64,000 nucleotides of DNA from Oscillospiraceae bacterium. GTDB taxonomy: Bacteria; Bacillota; Clostridia; Oscillospirales; Oscillospiraceae. The stretch lies in the NCBI GenBank assembly GCA_022792495.1, contig JAAWBD010000085.1:1-64000 (forward strand), written 5' to 3'. Positions within the stretch are counted from its first letter, which is position 1. Each line of letters opens with the position of its first letter. Positions 9,015 through 17,248 of this stretch are shown piece by piece. Under the pieces are notes generated by a model. That model was given only the letters and a program-made list of their open reading frames with translations, had not been told where the DNA came from and searched no databases. The position numbers and the translations under genes were made by a program.

Positions 9015-9962
9015 TTATTTCTTCAGTTTCAGAGCCTGGCGGGCCTTTTCCGCCAGCTTCTCCGCGGTAAGGCCGTAATGCTCCAGAACCAGAGGCGCCT
9101 TGCCGGAGCGGCCAAAGGTGTCCTCCACCCCGTGGCGCAGCACAGGAACGGGGCAATTCTCGCTGACGTAGGAGCACACCGCCTCGCCCAGGCCGCCGAT
9201 CACGCTGTGCTCTTCGCTGGTGATGATACAGCCCGTCTCCTGGGCGGCCTTCTTCACCAGCTCGGTGTCCAGCGGCTTGATGGTATGCATGTCAATGACC
9301 CGAGCGTGGATCCCTTCTGCGGCCAGCATGTCGGCCGCCTTCAGAGCCTCCAGAACCATAAGGCCCACAGCGATGATGGTCACGTCATTTCCCTCCCGGA
9401 GGGTAACGCCCTTGCCCAGCTCAAACTTATATCCGGGGATGGCATCGGTAACGTTCTCCGTCGCCAGACGGCACATCCGCAGATAGGCGGGCCCCTCATA
9501 GTCCAGGAAGGCCTTTACCGCGGCCTTCATCTCGTTTCCGTCGCAGGGACAGCAGACCACCATACCGGGGATGGTACGCATCAGGGCCATATCCTCACAG
9601 CACTGATGGGTGGCCCCATCCTCGCCTACGCTGAGGCCGCCGTGGGAACCCACCACCTTTACATTCAGACGGGGGTAGGCCACACTGTTCCGAACCTGCT
9701 CAAAGGCACGGCCGGCGGAGAACATGGCAAAGGAATTCACAAAGGGCTTCTTGCCGCAGGTGGCCAGGCCAGCGGCCACGCCCACCATGTTGCATTCGGC
9801 GATCCCCATGTCGAAAAAGCGGTCGGGATAGGTCTGGGAAAACTTTTTGGTCATAGTAGCGCTGGCCAGATCCGCGTCCAGCACCACCAGCTCGGGATAC
9901 TCCTCTGCCAGGGCCACAATAGCCTCGCCGTAAGCGGCTCTTGTTGCGATTTTATCCGCCAT
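9015..9962 (-). CDS. Transketolase, C-terminal subunit
   Basis: This 315-aa protein is the pyrimidine-binding plus C-terminal half of a split transketolase (compare RAAYGEAIVALAEEYPELVVLDADL, DMGIAECNMVGVAAGLA, SHGGLSVGEDGATHQ). It pairs with the N-terminal half encoded just upstream to form the TPP-dependent enzyme of the non-oxidative pentose phosphate pathway. The track ORF starts 32 codons earlier inside the upstream gene. The chosen ATG lies one base after that gene's TGA, with GAGTGGAGTG-like sequence upstream. The length of about 310 residues is normal for the split form. Confidence 0.94.
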   Translation of the reverse strand: MADKIATRAAYGEAIVALAEEYPELVVLDADLASATMTKKFSQTYPDRFFDMGIAECNMVGVAAGLATCGKKPFVNSFAMFSAGRAFEQVRNSVAYPRLNVKVVGSHGGLSVGEDGATHQCCEDMALMRTIPGMVVCCPCDGNEMKAAVKAFLDYEGPAYLRMCRLATENVTDAIPGYKFELGKGVTLREGNDVTIIAVGLMVLEALKAADMLAAEGIHARVIDMHTIKPLDTELVKKAAQETGCIITSEEHSVIGGLGEAVCSYVSENCPVPVLRHGVEDTFGRSGKAPLVLEHYGLTAEKLAEKARQALKLKK

Positions 9963-9963
9963 T

Positions 9964-10809
9964 TCACTCCACCTCCAATTCTGCGATCCGGGCAGCCAAC
10001 TCCTCATGGGCCTTGGCGTACTGCTCATCGTTGGGCGCCTTGCCGTGCCAGCCGGCATCGTTCTCCATAAAGGAGACGCCCTTGCCCTTGGTGGTCTTTG
10101 CCAGGATCACTGTGGGCTGCCCCTTGTGGGCGGCGGCCGCCTCGAAGGCGGCGGCGATGGCGGCCAGGTCGTGGCCATCCACCTTGATCACGTTCCAGTT
10201 AAAGGCCGCGAACTTCTGATCCAGCGGCTCGGAGGGCATCACGTCAGCGGTGGAGCCGTCGATCTGAAGGCCATTCACATCCACCACAGCGCAGAGGTTG
10301 TCCAGGTGATACTTGGCCGCGGCCATAGCTGCCTCCCAAACCTGGCCCTCCTCGATCTCGCCGTCGCCCAGGGCGGCGTAGACCCGGTAATCCTTCTTAT
10401 CCAGCTTCCCCGCCAGAGCCATGCCCACAGCGGCGGAGATCCCCTGTCCCAAAGAGCCGGTGGACATATCCACCCCAGGCACATGAACCATATCGGGGTG
10501 ACCGGACAGATGTCCCTTGATAGAGCGGAAGAGCTTCAGCTCCTCCTCGGAGAAAAAGCCCCGCAGCGCCAGAACCGCATAGAGGGCGGGCGTGGTGTGG
10601 CCCTTGGATAACACAAACCGATCCCGGTCAGGAGCCTTGGGATTCTTGGGATCCACCTTCATAACGCGGAAGTAGAGGGTAGTCAGTACGTCGGTGATGG
10701 AGAGGGATCCGCCGATATGACCCGCGCCGGCGGTGTAGACCTCATCCATGGCCAGGGAGCGGGCCTTGGCCGCAGTGAGGGCCAGGGCCTTTTGTTCCTT
10801 CATGTCCAT
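9964..10809 (-). CDS. Transketolase, N-terminal subunit (TPP-binding)
   Basis: This 281-aa protein has the TPP-diphosphate-binding half of transketolase: GHIGGSLSITDVLTTLYF near residue 30, and the TPP motif starting GDGEIEEGQVWEAAMAAAKYH with the downstream VDVNGLQIDG. It forms a complex with the next gene product to transfer two-carbon units between sugar phosphates. A split transketolase is common in Clostridia and archaea. The start ATG has AGGA seven to eight bases upstream; a second in-frame ATG two codons later is also possible. Confidence 0.94.
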   Translation of the reverse strand: MDMKEQKALALTAAKARSLAMDEVYTAGAGHIGGSLSITDVLTTLYFRVMKVDPKNPKAPDRDRFVLSKGHTTPALYAVLALRGFFSEEELKLFRSIKGHLSGHPDMVHVPGVDMSTGSLGQGISAAVGMALAGKLDKKDYRVYAALGDGEIEEGQVWEAAMAAAKYHLDNLCAVVDVNGLQIDGSTADVMPSEPLDQKFAAFNWNVIKVDGHDLAAIAAAFEAAAAHKGQPTVILAKTTKGKGVSFMENDAGWHGKAPNDEQYAKAHEELAARIAELEVE

Positions 10810-10881
10810 GTGTATTTCCTGCCTTTCCTGATAAATATGTAAAGGGTTTGATCCAACTGCTTTAAAGGGATCCCGGAAAAA

Positions 10882-11532
10882 TCACTTCGTTCCGAAGATC
10901 CGGTCTCCCGCGTCACCCAGACCGGGAACAATGTAGCCCACCTCGTTGAGCTTCTCGTCCACCGCGCCAGCGTAAATATCCACATCGGGATGCTGCTCTT
11001 GCACCATATCGATCCCCTGGGGAGCGGCCACCAGCACCATAAGCTTGATATTCTTGCAGCCCCGCTTCTTCATCTCCTCAATGGCCGCACAGGCAGAGCC
11101 GCCGGTGGCCAGCATGGGATCCACGATCATAATGTCCCGGTCGGCGATGTCCTTGGGCATCTTGCAGAAGTACACATGGGGCTCCAGGGTCTCCTCATCC
11201 CGGAACATGCCGATGTGTCCCACCCGGGCGGAAGGAACCATCTTCAGGACGCCGTCCACCAGCCCCAGGCCGGCCCGGAGAATGGGAACCACAGCGATCT
11301 TCTTGCCCGCCAAGGTGGGCTGCTGGCTTTTGCAGATGGGGGTCTCGATCTCCTTCGAGGTCAGGGGCAGATCACGGGTGGCCTCATAGGTAATGAGCAT
11401 ACCCACCTCCCCTACCAGTTCCCGGAAATCCTTGACGCTGGTGTCCTTGTTCCGCATAATGGTCAGCTTGTGGGCCACCAGAGGGTGATCCATAATGTGG
11501 ACTTTGCTGTTTCCTTCGTACATGGCTGTCAT
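10882..11532 (-). CDS. upp: Uracil phosphoribosyltransferase
   Basis: This 216-aa salvage enzyme converts uracil plus PRPP to UMP. Family signatures include [13 protein letters not shown], the PRPP loop [18 protein letters not shown] and the C-terminal uracil-binding [17 protein letters not shown]. Length is slightly above the usual 208-209 residues; the first three residues (MTA) may belong upstream and translation may begin at the second ATG. It lies 9 bases downstream of tsaB, so it may be co-transcribed with tsaE-tsaB. Confidence 0.96.
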   Translation of the reverse strand: MTAMYEGNSKVHIMDHPLVAHKLTIMRNKDTSVKDFRELVGEVGMLITYEATRDLPLTSKEIETPICKSQQPTLAGKKIAVVPILRAGLGLVDGVLKMVPSARVGHIGMFRDEETLEPHVYFCKMPKDIADRDIMIVDPMLATGGSACAAIEEMKKRGCKNIKLMVLVAAPQGIDMVQEQHPDVDIYAGAVDEKLNEVGYIVPGLGDAGDRIFGTK

Positions 11533-11541
11533 TCCCTTCCG

Positions 11542-12249
11542 TTATTTTGTGGACTGCTCCCGGGCCAGCCGCTCCCGCTCCGCCTGGGAAAGGCGGTGGT
11601 AGTCGGGGGTCAGTTCCTTCGCGGGGATCAGCATATCTCGCCGGGCCAGCTCCAGTCCTCCCCTGGCCACCCCCCATGCGCTTTGATAACGCAGGTTCGG
11701 CGGCGTCAGGCGAACAGGAAGGCCCATTTTCATAAATTGATTATAGCACAACCAAGCTCCGTCTCCAACTAAAATTTGCGGTTCTTTTATATTTTTTAAT
11801 TCTTCCGCCAGCTCCTCCAATCCGATGGCACGATCCGGCGTCAAACGGGCGACGGTCTCCCCATCGGAGTGAAACCGGGCGTTGTATACCTGCTCCCGCC
11901 GGGCATCCATCACCGGGCATATCTCCCCGGGGAAAAAGGCCAGATTCCAGGCCATGGCCTCCAGGGTGGAAACCTTGGCGCAGGGCTTATCCAGCGCCCA
12001 AGCCAGTCCCTTGGCCGCGGAAATCCCGATCCGCAGGCCGGTAAAGGATCCCGGCCCTGCCGCCGCAGCGATCACATCCACGTCCCCCAAGGCCACACCG
12101 CAGTTTTTCAGCAGCTCCTCCGCCATGGGAAGGAGGGTCTTGGAATGGGTCATTCCACTGTTCTCATAGGACTGGGCGATAAGCTCTTCATCCTCGGTCA
12201 GGCAGACCGAGCAGGCCACCGCAGAGGACTCCAGGGCAAGTATTTTCAT
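11542..12249 (-). CDS. tsaB: tRNA t6A biosynthesis protein TsaB
   Basis: This 235-aa protein of the Kae1/ASKHA fold begins with KILALESSAVACSVCL and has the family hallmark AAAAGPGSFTGLRIGISAAKGLA. TsaB scaffolds TsaD and TsaE when threonylcarbamoyl is attached to A37 of ANN-reading tRNAs. The start overlaps the tsaE stop as ATGA. The track ORF extends 50 codons upstream in a frame antisense to family logic and is rejected. Length fits (about 220-240). Confidence 0.94.
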   Translation of the reverse strand: MKILALESSAVACSVCLTEDEELIAQSYENSGMTHSKTLLPMAEELLKNCGVALGDVDVIAAAAGPGSFTGLRIGISAAKGLAWALDKPCAKVSTLEAMAWNLAFFPGEICPVMDARREQVYNARFHSDGETVARLTPDRAIGLEELAEELKNIKEPQILVGDGAWLCYNQFMKMGLPVRLTPPNLRYQSAWGVARGGLELARRDMLIPAKELTPDYHRLSQAERERLAREQSTK

Positions 12250-12671
12250 TCCCCTTCCCCCTCCTTGATAATAATGATCCGGTGGTTGTCCCCCGATCCC
12301 CGGCGTATGTCGACCTCCACGGCTCCCGCCACCGCGTCGGGCACCTTCTCGCTCCACTCCACGGCACAGATCCCTTTCCGGCGAAGGTAATCCTCCCACC
12401 CGATATCAAAAAGCTCCTCCGAGCTTTCCAGCCGGTACATATCAAAGTGAAACAGGGGCAGGCGGCCTCCCTCATACTCATTGACAATGGTAAAGGTAGG
12501 ACTGGTGATTCGATCCATAATTCCCAGCCCCCGGGCAAGCCCCCGGGTAAAGGCCGTCTTTCCCGCCCCCAGATCCCCGGTAAAGGCCAAAACCGTCCCC
12601 GGCAAAAGCTCCCGCCCCAAGGACTCCCCTATCTCCTCTGTCTCCCGCTCGCTGTGGGTGTGGTATTCCAT
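12246..12671 (-). CDS. tsaE: tRNA t6A biosynthesis ATPase TsaE
   Basis: This 141-aa P-loop protein has Walker A GDLGAGKTAFTRGLA (about residues 32-46), SPTFTIVNEY, and the FHFDMYRL and AVEWSEK segments typical of TsaE. It drives turnover of the TsaB-TsaD complex in t6A synthesis. The selected ATG lies 9 bases after AAAGGAGGTGG; the track ORF extends 39 codons further upstream through the promoter. A genuine tsaD was not found next to it. The TsaD-like gene at 54 kb looks like a paralogue. Confidence 0.94.
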   Translation of the reverse strand: MEYHTHSERETEEIGESLGRELLPGTVLAFTGDLGAGKTAFTRGLARGLGIMDRITSPTFTIVNEYEGGRLPLFHFDMYRLESSEELFDIGWEDYLRRKGICAVEWSEKVPDAVAGAVEVDIRRGSGDNHRIIIIKEGEGE

Positions 12672-12731
12672 CCCGGCCCCACCTCCTTTCCCCAAGTTCA
12701 TTTCTAAGGAATTTGTGAATTTGCCGCTGAT

Positions 12732-12764
12732 AGTATAGCACAAACGGGAAAGAAATGGTATACT
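12732..12764. promoter_or_regulatory. Divergent extended -10 promoters for tsaE and rodA
   Basis: On the minus strand TGCTATACT (-10 at 12732-12737) points to tsaE. On the plus strand TGGTATACT (-10 at 12759-12764) points to rodA. Both have the TGn extension and weak -35 regions. The two boxes are about 22 bp apart, so the polymerases would compete for the site. Confidence 0.5.
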
Positions 12765-12770
12765 ATCCAG

Positions 12771-12888
12771 GAAAGATTTTATTCCCATCGGCGCTCTGAT
12801 CCCGGGCTAAACCAGCGGAGCTCCACCTCAGCGCCGACTACCCACCTTGCCCAACGACCTATCAAACCCTTATCATTTTAAGGAGGAG
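12771..12888 (+). other. Structured leader of the rodA gene
   Basis: About 120 bases between the putative rodA start site and its ribosome-binding site contain CGGCGCT paired with AGCGCCG around an inner GCT/AGC stem, then a C-rich single-stranded stretch (ACTACCCACCTTG). No riboswitch family I know matches. No coding frame is convincing. It may be a leader element or part of a small RNA. Confidence 0.3.
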
Positions 12889-12898
12889 GTGACCACCT

Positions 12899-14089
12899 AT
12901 GTCATGGCTTCGGGATTCTCTGCGGGATTTTTGGCGCAGGGGAGATAAGCTGCTGCTGGCTTTATGTCTGGCAGCCAGTGCTTATGGCCTTATCCTTATC
13001 TACTCCGCCACCCGGTATCTCACTGTGGATCGGAACCGTAGCGTACTCATCCAGACCATCGGTATCCTCCTGGGCGTAGTGGTCTACATTCTCCTTTCCT
13101 CCGTGGATGTGGAGCTTTTTGTGGAGCGCTCCTGGAAGCTACTGCTCCTATTTGACATCGGCTTTAATCTGCTGGTTCGCACCCCCCTGGGAGTGTCAGC
13201 AGGAGGCAACCTGAGCTGGATCCGCTTTCCCGGTCTGCCAATGAATATCCAGCCCGCCGAGGTCACCAAGCTCACCTTCATTCTCCTCTTTGCCTGGCAG
13301 TGTACCCGCCTCCAAAAGAAGGGTATCAGCAAGATCTCCTCTGTATTTCAGCTTGTAGCCCATACCCTGATGACTGCCGGCGTTATCGCCGTGGCCTCAG
13401 GAGACTACGGCATGACTCTGGTCTACCTGTTCCTTTTTGTTGTCATGTGCTGGTGCGCCGGCGTCCAATTGCGCTGGTTCGCCCTGGCCGCAGCGGTGAT
13501 CGTGGTGGGAGTCGTGGTGGTCTGGCCCCACATCAGCGATCAGTACTTCGCCAAGCGAATCACGGTAGTTATCGACCACATCACCGGTAACCAGGCCACC
13601 CTGGACAGCCAGACCCAGGGGGTGGGCTGGCAGCAGACCCGCTCCATCTTAGCCATCGGCTCCGGGGGACTTTTCGGTCGGGGATATCTCCAGGGTATCC
13701 AGACCCAAAGCCCCTATGAGACATCACTCAATGCCCGGAGCACCGACGAGATCTTCGCTGTCTGTGGGGAGGAGCTTGGCCTGGTGGGCTGCACCGTTAT
13801 CATCCTACTTTTAGGGGCCATCATCGCCCGGTGCGTCTGGGTGGCCCGGCAGGCCCCCAGCTCTATGACCGCCCTCACCGCCATGGGCTACGCCGGTATG
13901 CTTCTGTTCCAGAGCGTTCTCAACATCGGCATGTGCCTCTACGTCCTGCCCATCGTGGGACTGACCCTTCCCTTCTTCAGCTATGGCGGCAGTTCTATCA
14001 TCACCATGTTTGCTGCCATGGGTGTGGTCTCCTCCGTCAAGACCCGATCCCTCCCCAGCTGGCTGAGAGACCGAAGTTCCTTCTCCTGA
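12899..14089 (+). CDS. RodA/FtsW/SpoVE-family peptidoglycan glycosyltransferase
   Basis: This 396-aa SEDS protein has about ten transmembrane helices. Conserved loops include WIRFPGLPMNIQPAEVTKLTFIL, SGDYGMTLVYLF, and the C-terminal LPIVGLTLPFFSYGGSSI. SEDS proteins polymerise lipid II together with a class B penicillin-binding protein. The lone gene lacks neighbouring mreBCD, pbp2 or division genes, so RodA (elongation) versus FtsW/SpoVE (division or spore cortex) cannot be settled; the PFFSYGGSS loop is shared by all. AAGGAGGAGGTGACC precedes the ATG. Confidence 0.92.
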   Translation: MSWLRDSLRDFWRRGDKLLLALCLAASAYGLILIYSATRYLTVDRNRSVLIQTIGILLGVVVYILLSSVDVELFVERSWKLLLLFDIGFNLLVRTPLGVSAGGNLSWIRFPGLPMNIQPAEVTKLTFILLFAWQCTRLQKKGISKISSVFQLVAHTLMTAGVIAVASGDYGMTLVYLFLFVVMCWCAGVQLRWFALAAAVIVVGVVVVWPHISDQYFAKRITVVIDHITGNQATLDSQTQGVGWQQTRSILAIGSGGLFGRGYLQGIQTQSPYETSLNARSTDEIFAVCGEELGLVGCTVIILLLGAIIARCVWVARQAPSSMTALTAMGYAGMLLFQSVLNIGMCLYVLPIVGLTLPFFSYGGSSIITMFAAMGVVSSVKTRSLPSWLRDRSSFS

Positions 14090-14093
14090 ACAC

Positions 14094-14125
14094 AAAAGCG
14101 CGGGCCAATTACGGCCCGCGCTTTT
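14094..14125. terminator. Bidirectional terminator, rodA and ABC operon
   Basis: AAAAGCGCGGGCC and GGCCCGCGCTTTT flank a 6-base loop between two convergent genes. Confidence 0.88.
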
Positions 14126-14137
14126 CTATTCTTTTAC

Positions 14138-14953
14138 TCAATCCGCCTTAGAGATATCCGTCCCAAAATACTTATTGGACAGCTCGGTGAGAACGCCCTC
14201 CTCCGCCAACTCGGCGATAGCCTGATCGATGGCCTCCCGGAGGGTCTTGGTCTCCTCCCCCTTCCGCAGAGGAATGGCCACGCTGTCCGCCTCCTCCGCC
14301 AGACAGGCGATCTTCAGATCAGCCTCAGGATGCTGGGCCATATAATCATAATAGGTCACCTCAGCATTGAGGGTCGCGTCGATCCGGCCGGAGTACAGAA
14401 GCTCAAAGGTGGCCGCCAGATCATCCACCCCTGTCACCTCCGCCCCATAGGCCCGGGCAGTCTCAGCATAGGTGGAGGAAATAGTATTGGCCGTCTTTTT
14501 CCCGCTGAGATTCTCCATACTCTGGATCTCCTCGTTATCTCCCTTCACAATGACCGCCATGCGGTTATAGGCGTAGGGGGTGGAAAAATCATACTTCTCC
14601 GCCCGCTCAGAGGTCACATCCACCCCGTTGACCATCACGTCATAGCGCCCCGCATCCAGGCCCGCCAGCAGGCCGTCCCATTCCCCCTCCACAAAGGTGG
14701 CGGTGACCCCCAGCTTCTCCGCGATGGCCTGCGCCACCTCGGTGTCGTAACCCACCAGGGCCCCGCTCTCATCATGGTATGTCCAGGGAGCCCAAGTCCC
14801 CTCCATGGCCACCACCATCTCCCCCTTGGCCTGGATCCTGGCCAGCAGATCCTCCCCCTGGCCCGTCTCCTCCGGAACCTTCGTCCCGCCGCAGGCGGAA
14901 AGGGCGGTCAGCAGCAGCCCTCCGGCAAGGATAGTCGTAAAGTACTTTCTCAT
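14138..14953 (-). CDS. Polar amino-acid ABC transporter, substrate-binding lipoprotein
   Basis: This 271-aa protein starts with a lipoprotein signal (LAGGLLLTALSACGG; Cys near 21). A family 3 solute-binding domain follows: GTWAPWTYHDESGALVGYDTEVAQAIAEKLG, DVMVNGVDVTSERAEKYDFSTPY and GRIDATLNAEVTYYDY. It captures a polar amino acid or cystine-like ligand outside the membrane. It is the third gene of a permease-ATPase-binding protein operon. The ATG at 14953 is preferred because AAGGAG lies 7 bases before it; the track start overlaps the ATPase stop. Confidence 0.92.
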   Translation of the reverse strand: MRKYFTTILAGGLLLTALSACGGTKVPEETGQGEDLLARIQAKGEMVVAMEGTWAPWTYHDESGALVGYDTEVAQAIAEKLGVTATFVEGEWDGLLAGLDAGRYDVMVNGVDVTSERAEKYDFSTPYAYNRMAVIVKGDNEEIQSMENLSGKKTANTISSTYAETARAYGAEVTGVDDLAATFELLYSGRIDATLNAEVTYYDYMAQHPEADLKIACLAEEADSVAIPLRKGEETKTLREAIDQAIAELAEEGVLTELSNKYFGTDISKAD

Positions 14954-14973
14954 CTCAGTTCTCCTTTCTTTTG

Positions 14974-15720
14974 TCAACGCTCCTCCCCATGGATGGTTCG
15001 CAAAAATGCCCGTGTGCGCTCCTCTCTGGGGTTGGCAAAAAACTCCTTGGCGGGGCCGGCCTCTAAGACCACCCCGTCCTCCATAAAAATAACCTTTGTG
15101 GACACGTTCCTGGCGAAATTCATCTCGTGGGTCACCACCAGCATGGTCATCCCCTCCTCCGCCAGCCTCCGCATAACGGCCAGAACCTCCCCGATCAGCT
15201 CCGGATCCAATGCCGAGGTTGGCTCGTCAAAGTAGATGATCTCCGGATCTGTTGCCAGGGCCCGGGCGATGGCAACCCTCTGCTGCTGCCCGCCGGAAAG
15301 CTGGCTGGGATAGTGATCCTTCCGATCCAGCATCCCCACCCGCTCCAAGGCCCGCTCCGCCTTCTCCACCGCCTCCGCCTTTGGCATCCTCCGGGCGGTG
15401 ATAAGCCCCTCAGTCACATTCTCCAGGGCCGTCTTGTTCAGAAACAGGTTGTAATTCTGGAACACAAAGGCGGTCTTTTTCCGCAGCCGCAGGATGTCCT
15501 TCCTGCTCATGTGGCTCAGCTCAAAGCTCTCTCCATCAAAGATCAAGGCTCCGGCGTCCGCCTGCTCCAAAAAATTGATGCACCGCAGAAGGGTGGTCTT
15601 TCCCGAACCGCTGGGGCCCAGAATGGCCACCACATCCCCCTGCTCCACCCGTAGGTCGATCCCCTTCAGAACCTCCAGGGCTCCAAACCGCTTGGCGATC
15701 CCTCTGACCTCCAAGGTCAT
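14974..15720 (-). CDS. Polar amino-acid ABC transporter, ATP-binding protein
   Basis: This 248-aa ATPase has Walker A GPSGSGKTTLLRCINFLE, Q-loop VFQNYNLF, signature LSGGQQQRVAIARALA, Walker B IIYFDEPTSALDPE and the H-loop VTHEM. The motif set and length match the GlnQ/TcyC family that energises polar amino-acid import. It follows the permease stop directly: its ATG is next to the TAA at 15721. Confidence 0.95.
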   Translation of the reverse strand: MTLEVRGIAKRFGALEVLKGIDLRVEQGDVVAILGPSGSGKTTLLRCINFLEQADAGALIFDGESFELSHMSRKDILRLRKKTAFVFQNYNLFLNKTALENVTEGLITARRMPKAEAVEKAERALERVGMLDRKDHYPSQLSGGQQQRVAIARALATDPEIIYFDEPTSALDPELIGEVLAVMRRLAEEGMTMLVVTHEMNFARNVSTKVIFMEDGVVLEAGPAKEFFANPREERTRAFLRTIHGEER

Positions 15721-16398
15721 TTACACCGTCCCCTTTCTCTCATAGCTGGAAAGCTTTTTCTCCCCCCAGCTCTGCACCCGGGTAAGCACAGTGCAGAACA
15801 TCAGGTAGATAAAGGCCACCTCCAGATAGAGGGCCAAGGGCTCGTAATAGAGGGCGTTGAGCTGCTTGGTGGCCATCATCATCTCCGCCACCGTCACCAC
15901 CGAGGCCAGAGAGGTATCCTTCACCATGGCGATCAGTGAGTTGGCCAGAGAGGGAAAGGCTGTACGCATGGCCTGGGGCAAAATAATCCGGCGGATGATC
16001 TGCAGATAGCTCATGCCCACGCAGTATCCCGCCTCCATCTGTCCCCTGGGCACCGACTCCAGCGCCGCCCGGATGATCTCGGCGGCATAGGCTCCCTCAT
16101 TGATGGAGAAAACCGCGATGGCAGCCGGGAAGGGATCAATGACCACCCCCACATGGGGAAGGCCAAAAAACACCACAAACAGCTGCACCAGCAGCGGTGT
16201 CCCCCGAATGACCCAGATGTACAGCCGGCACAGCTGCTTCAGCCCCCCGACATTGGCGAACTGCACTAACGCCACCGCCACCGCCAGCACCATGGCCAGA
16301 GAAAAGGAGATGGCTGTCAGGGGAATGGTTCGAACCAGGCCCGGGATCAGGATCTTGGGGAAGGAATCGATAAGTATCTCTACTATTCGAGCGTTCAT
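15721..16398 (-). CDS. Polar amino-acid ABC transporter, permease
   Basis: This 225-aa membrane protein of the HisM/GlnP type has about five helices and the ABC inner-membrane motif region MEAGYCVGMSYLQIIRRIILPQAMR. The start RTIPLTAISFSLAMVLAVAVALV is characteristic. The track ORF adds 39 upstream residues without membrane character; the ATG at 16398 gives the usual length. Its ribosome-binding site (AAAGGA) is about 14 bases away, which is long, so the start carries some doubt. It is the first gene of the operon. Confidence 0.92.
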   Translation of the reverse strand: MNARIVEILIDSFPKILIPGLVRTIPLTAISFSLAMVLAVAVALVQFANVGGLKQLCRLYIWVIRGTPLLVQLFVVFFGLPHVGVVIDPFPAAIAVFSINEGAYAAEIIRAALESVPRGQMEAGYCVGMSYLQIIRRIILPQAMRTAFPSLANSLIAMVKDTSLASVVTVAEMMMATKQLNALYYEPLALYLEVAFIYLMFCTVLTRVQSWGEKKLSSYERKGTV

Positions 16399-16612
16399 AC
16401 CAGGAAAAACAGTCCTTTCCAAATACACCTGGAGAAAAAGGGTACTTTTTCCTCCGTTTTCACTTTGGTAATCATACAATAAAAGAGGAGAAAAGTCCAG
16501 CCTTAAATCGGCCAAACCCTTTGCGTCCCTATTGTATTCTGCCGTCGCAGATATGGCAAATACTCATTTCAAATATCAAGATATGCCTAAATAGAATATC
16601 CCGTCTCCTATA

Positions 16613-16644
16613 CAAAAAAGCTCCTGCGGCAAAACCGCAGGAGC
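16613..16644 (-). terminator. Terminator of tRNA-Gly
   Basis: GCTCCTGCGG and CCGCAGGAGC with a 5-base loop are followed by TTTTTT on the minus strand, five bases after the tRNA 3' CCA. Confidence 0.88.
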
Positions 16645-16648
16645 CCTT

Positions 16649-16722
16649 TGGAGCAGGTGAGGGGAATCGAACCCCCGTGTTCAGCTTGGGAAGCTGACAT
16701 TCTACCATTGAACTACACCTGC
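16649..16722 (-). tRNA. tRNA-Gly (anticodon CCC)
   Basis: The minus strand folds into a cloverleaf: acceptor GCAGGTG/CACCTGC, D-arm with AATGGTAGA, anticodon stem TCAGC/GCTGA with loop TTCCCAA (anticodon CCC), and a T-arm containing GGTTCGATTCC. The 3' CCA is encoded. It decodes GGG codons, which are common in this GC-rich genome. It has its own promoter and terminator. Confidence 0.95.
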
Positions 16723-16747
16723 ATACCATTTAGAGGTCAGCTAAGGT

Positions 16748-16776
16748 ATATTACCACATTTTCCCCAAAAAGGCAA
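16748..16776 (-). promoter_or_regulatory. Promoter of tRNA-Gly
   Basis: On the minus strand TTGCCT and TAATAT are 17 bases apart, placing the start about 20 bases before the tRNA 5' end. Confidence 0.65.
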
Positions 16777-16842
16777 GAGGTTTTTTTGCCGAATCCTGCC
16801 CCAAAACAGAATAAATCATTTTCTCTTTTTCGCTTCCCAAAA

Positions 16843-17142
16843 TCAAAGCAGGTAATTGTTCTCCCGGTCTGCCTTTTGGAACCCCACCAGCTTATAAGTG
16901 GCGTATCCTCCGGCCACCAAAGGCTCCCGCTCGCAAAGAGCCTCCGCCTCCTCCCTGCTCTCCGCTTTCAGGATATACATCCCCGCCATCCCCGGGTATC
17001 CTTTGAATACGCCGCAGATCTCCAGCCTTCCCTCTTCATCCAGACTCCTTATATTTTCAACGTGCTCCGTCACAATCTGCTTGGTGAGTCTGTTGTATGT
17101 CTTTGTCTTTTCAAGCATTACCATATACATCTGTTTTTCCAT
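16843..17142 (-). CDS. YciI-like protein
   Basis: This 99-aa protein has the small alpha-beta dimeric fold of the YCII family: YMVMLEKTKTYN, a central DEEGRLEICGVFKGYPGMAGMYIL, and ESREEAEALCEREPLVAGG, which resembles the usual EAxxxxxxDPF/PY tail. Family members are small cytosolic proteins of largely unknown or muconolactone-isomerase-like function. It sits alone between a promoter and the tRNA, so its role cannot be inferred from neighbours. Confidence 0.75.
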   Translation of the reverse strand: MEKQMYMVMLEKTKTYNRLTKQIVTEHVENIRSLDEEGRLEICGVFKGYPGMAGMYILKAESREEAEALCEREPLVAGGYATYKLVGFQKADRENNYLL

Positions 17143-17174
17143 GCCCTCTCCCCCATTAAATAAATATCTATTTT

Positions 17175-17203
17175 ATTTTATCATACCCCACTTTCCAATT
17201 CAA
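17175..17203 (-). promoter_or_regulatory. Promoter of the YciI-like gene
   Basis: On the minus strand TTGAAT and TAAAAT are separated by exactly 17 bases, about 30 bases upstream of the ATG. Confidence 0.6.
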
Positions 17204-17225
17204 TCTTTTTTCCATCCTACGTAAA

Positions 17226-17248
17226 GGTGACGCCCACTGGGCATCACC
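17226..17248. terminator. Hairpin at the end of the oxidoreductase gene
   Basis: GGTGACGCCC and GGGCATCACC pair with one mismatch and overlap the stop codon. The minus-strand T-run is short (TTTAC), so it is a weak terminator. Confidence 0.45.

Noticed and set aside
12771-12888. 6S RNA in the rodA leader
   Set aside because: The long closing stem expected for 6S RNA is missing, the interval is too short, and no terminator separates it from rodA.
16399-16520. T-box or riboswitch before the amino-acid ABC operon
   Set aside because: No T-box consensus or specifier arrangement is visible in the short leader.
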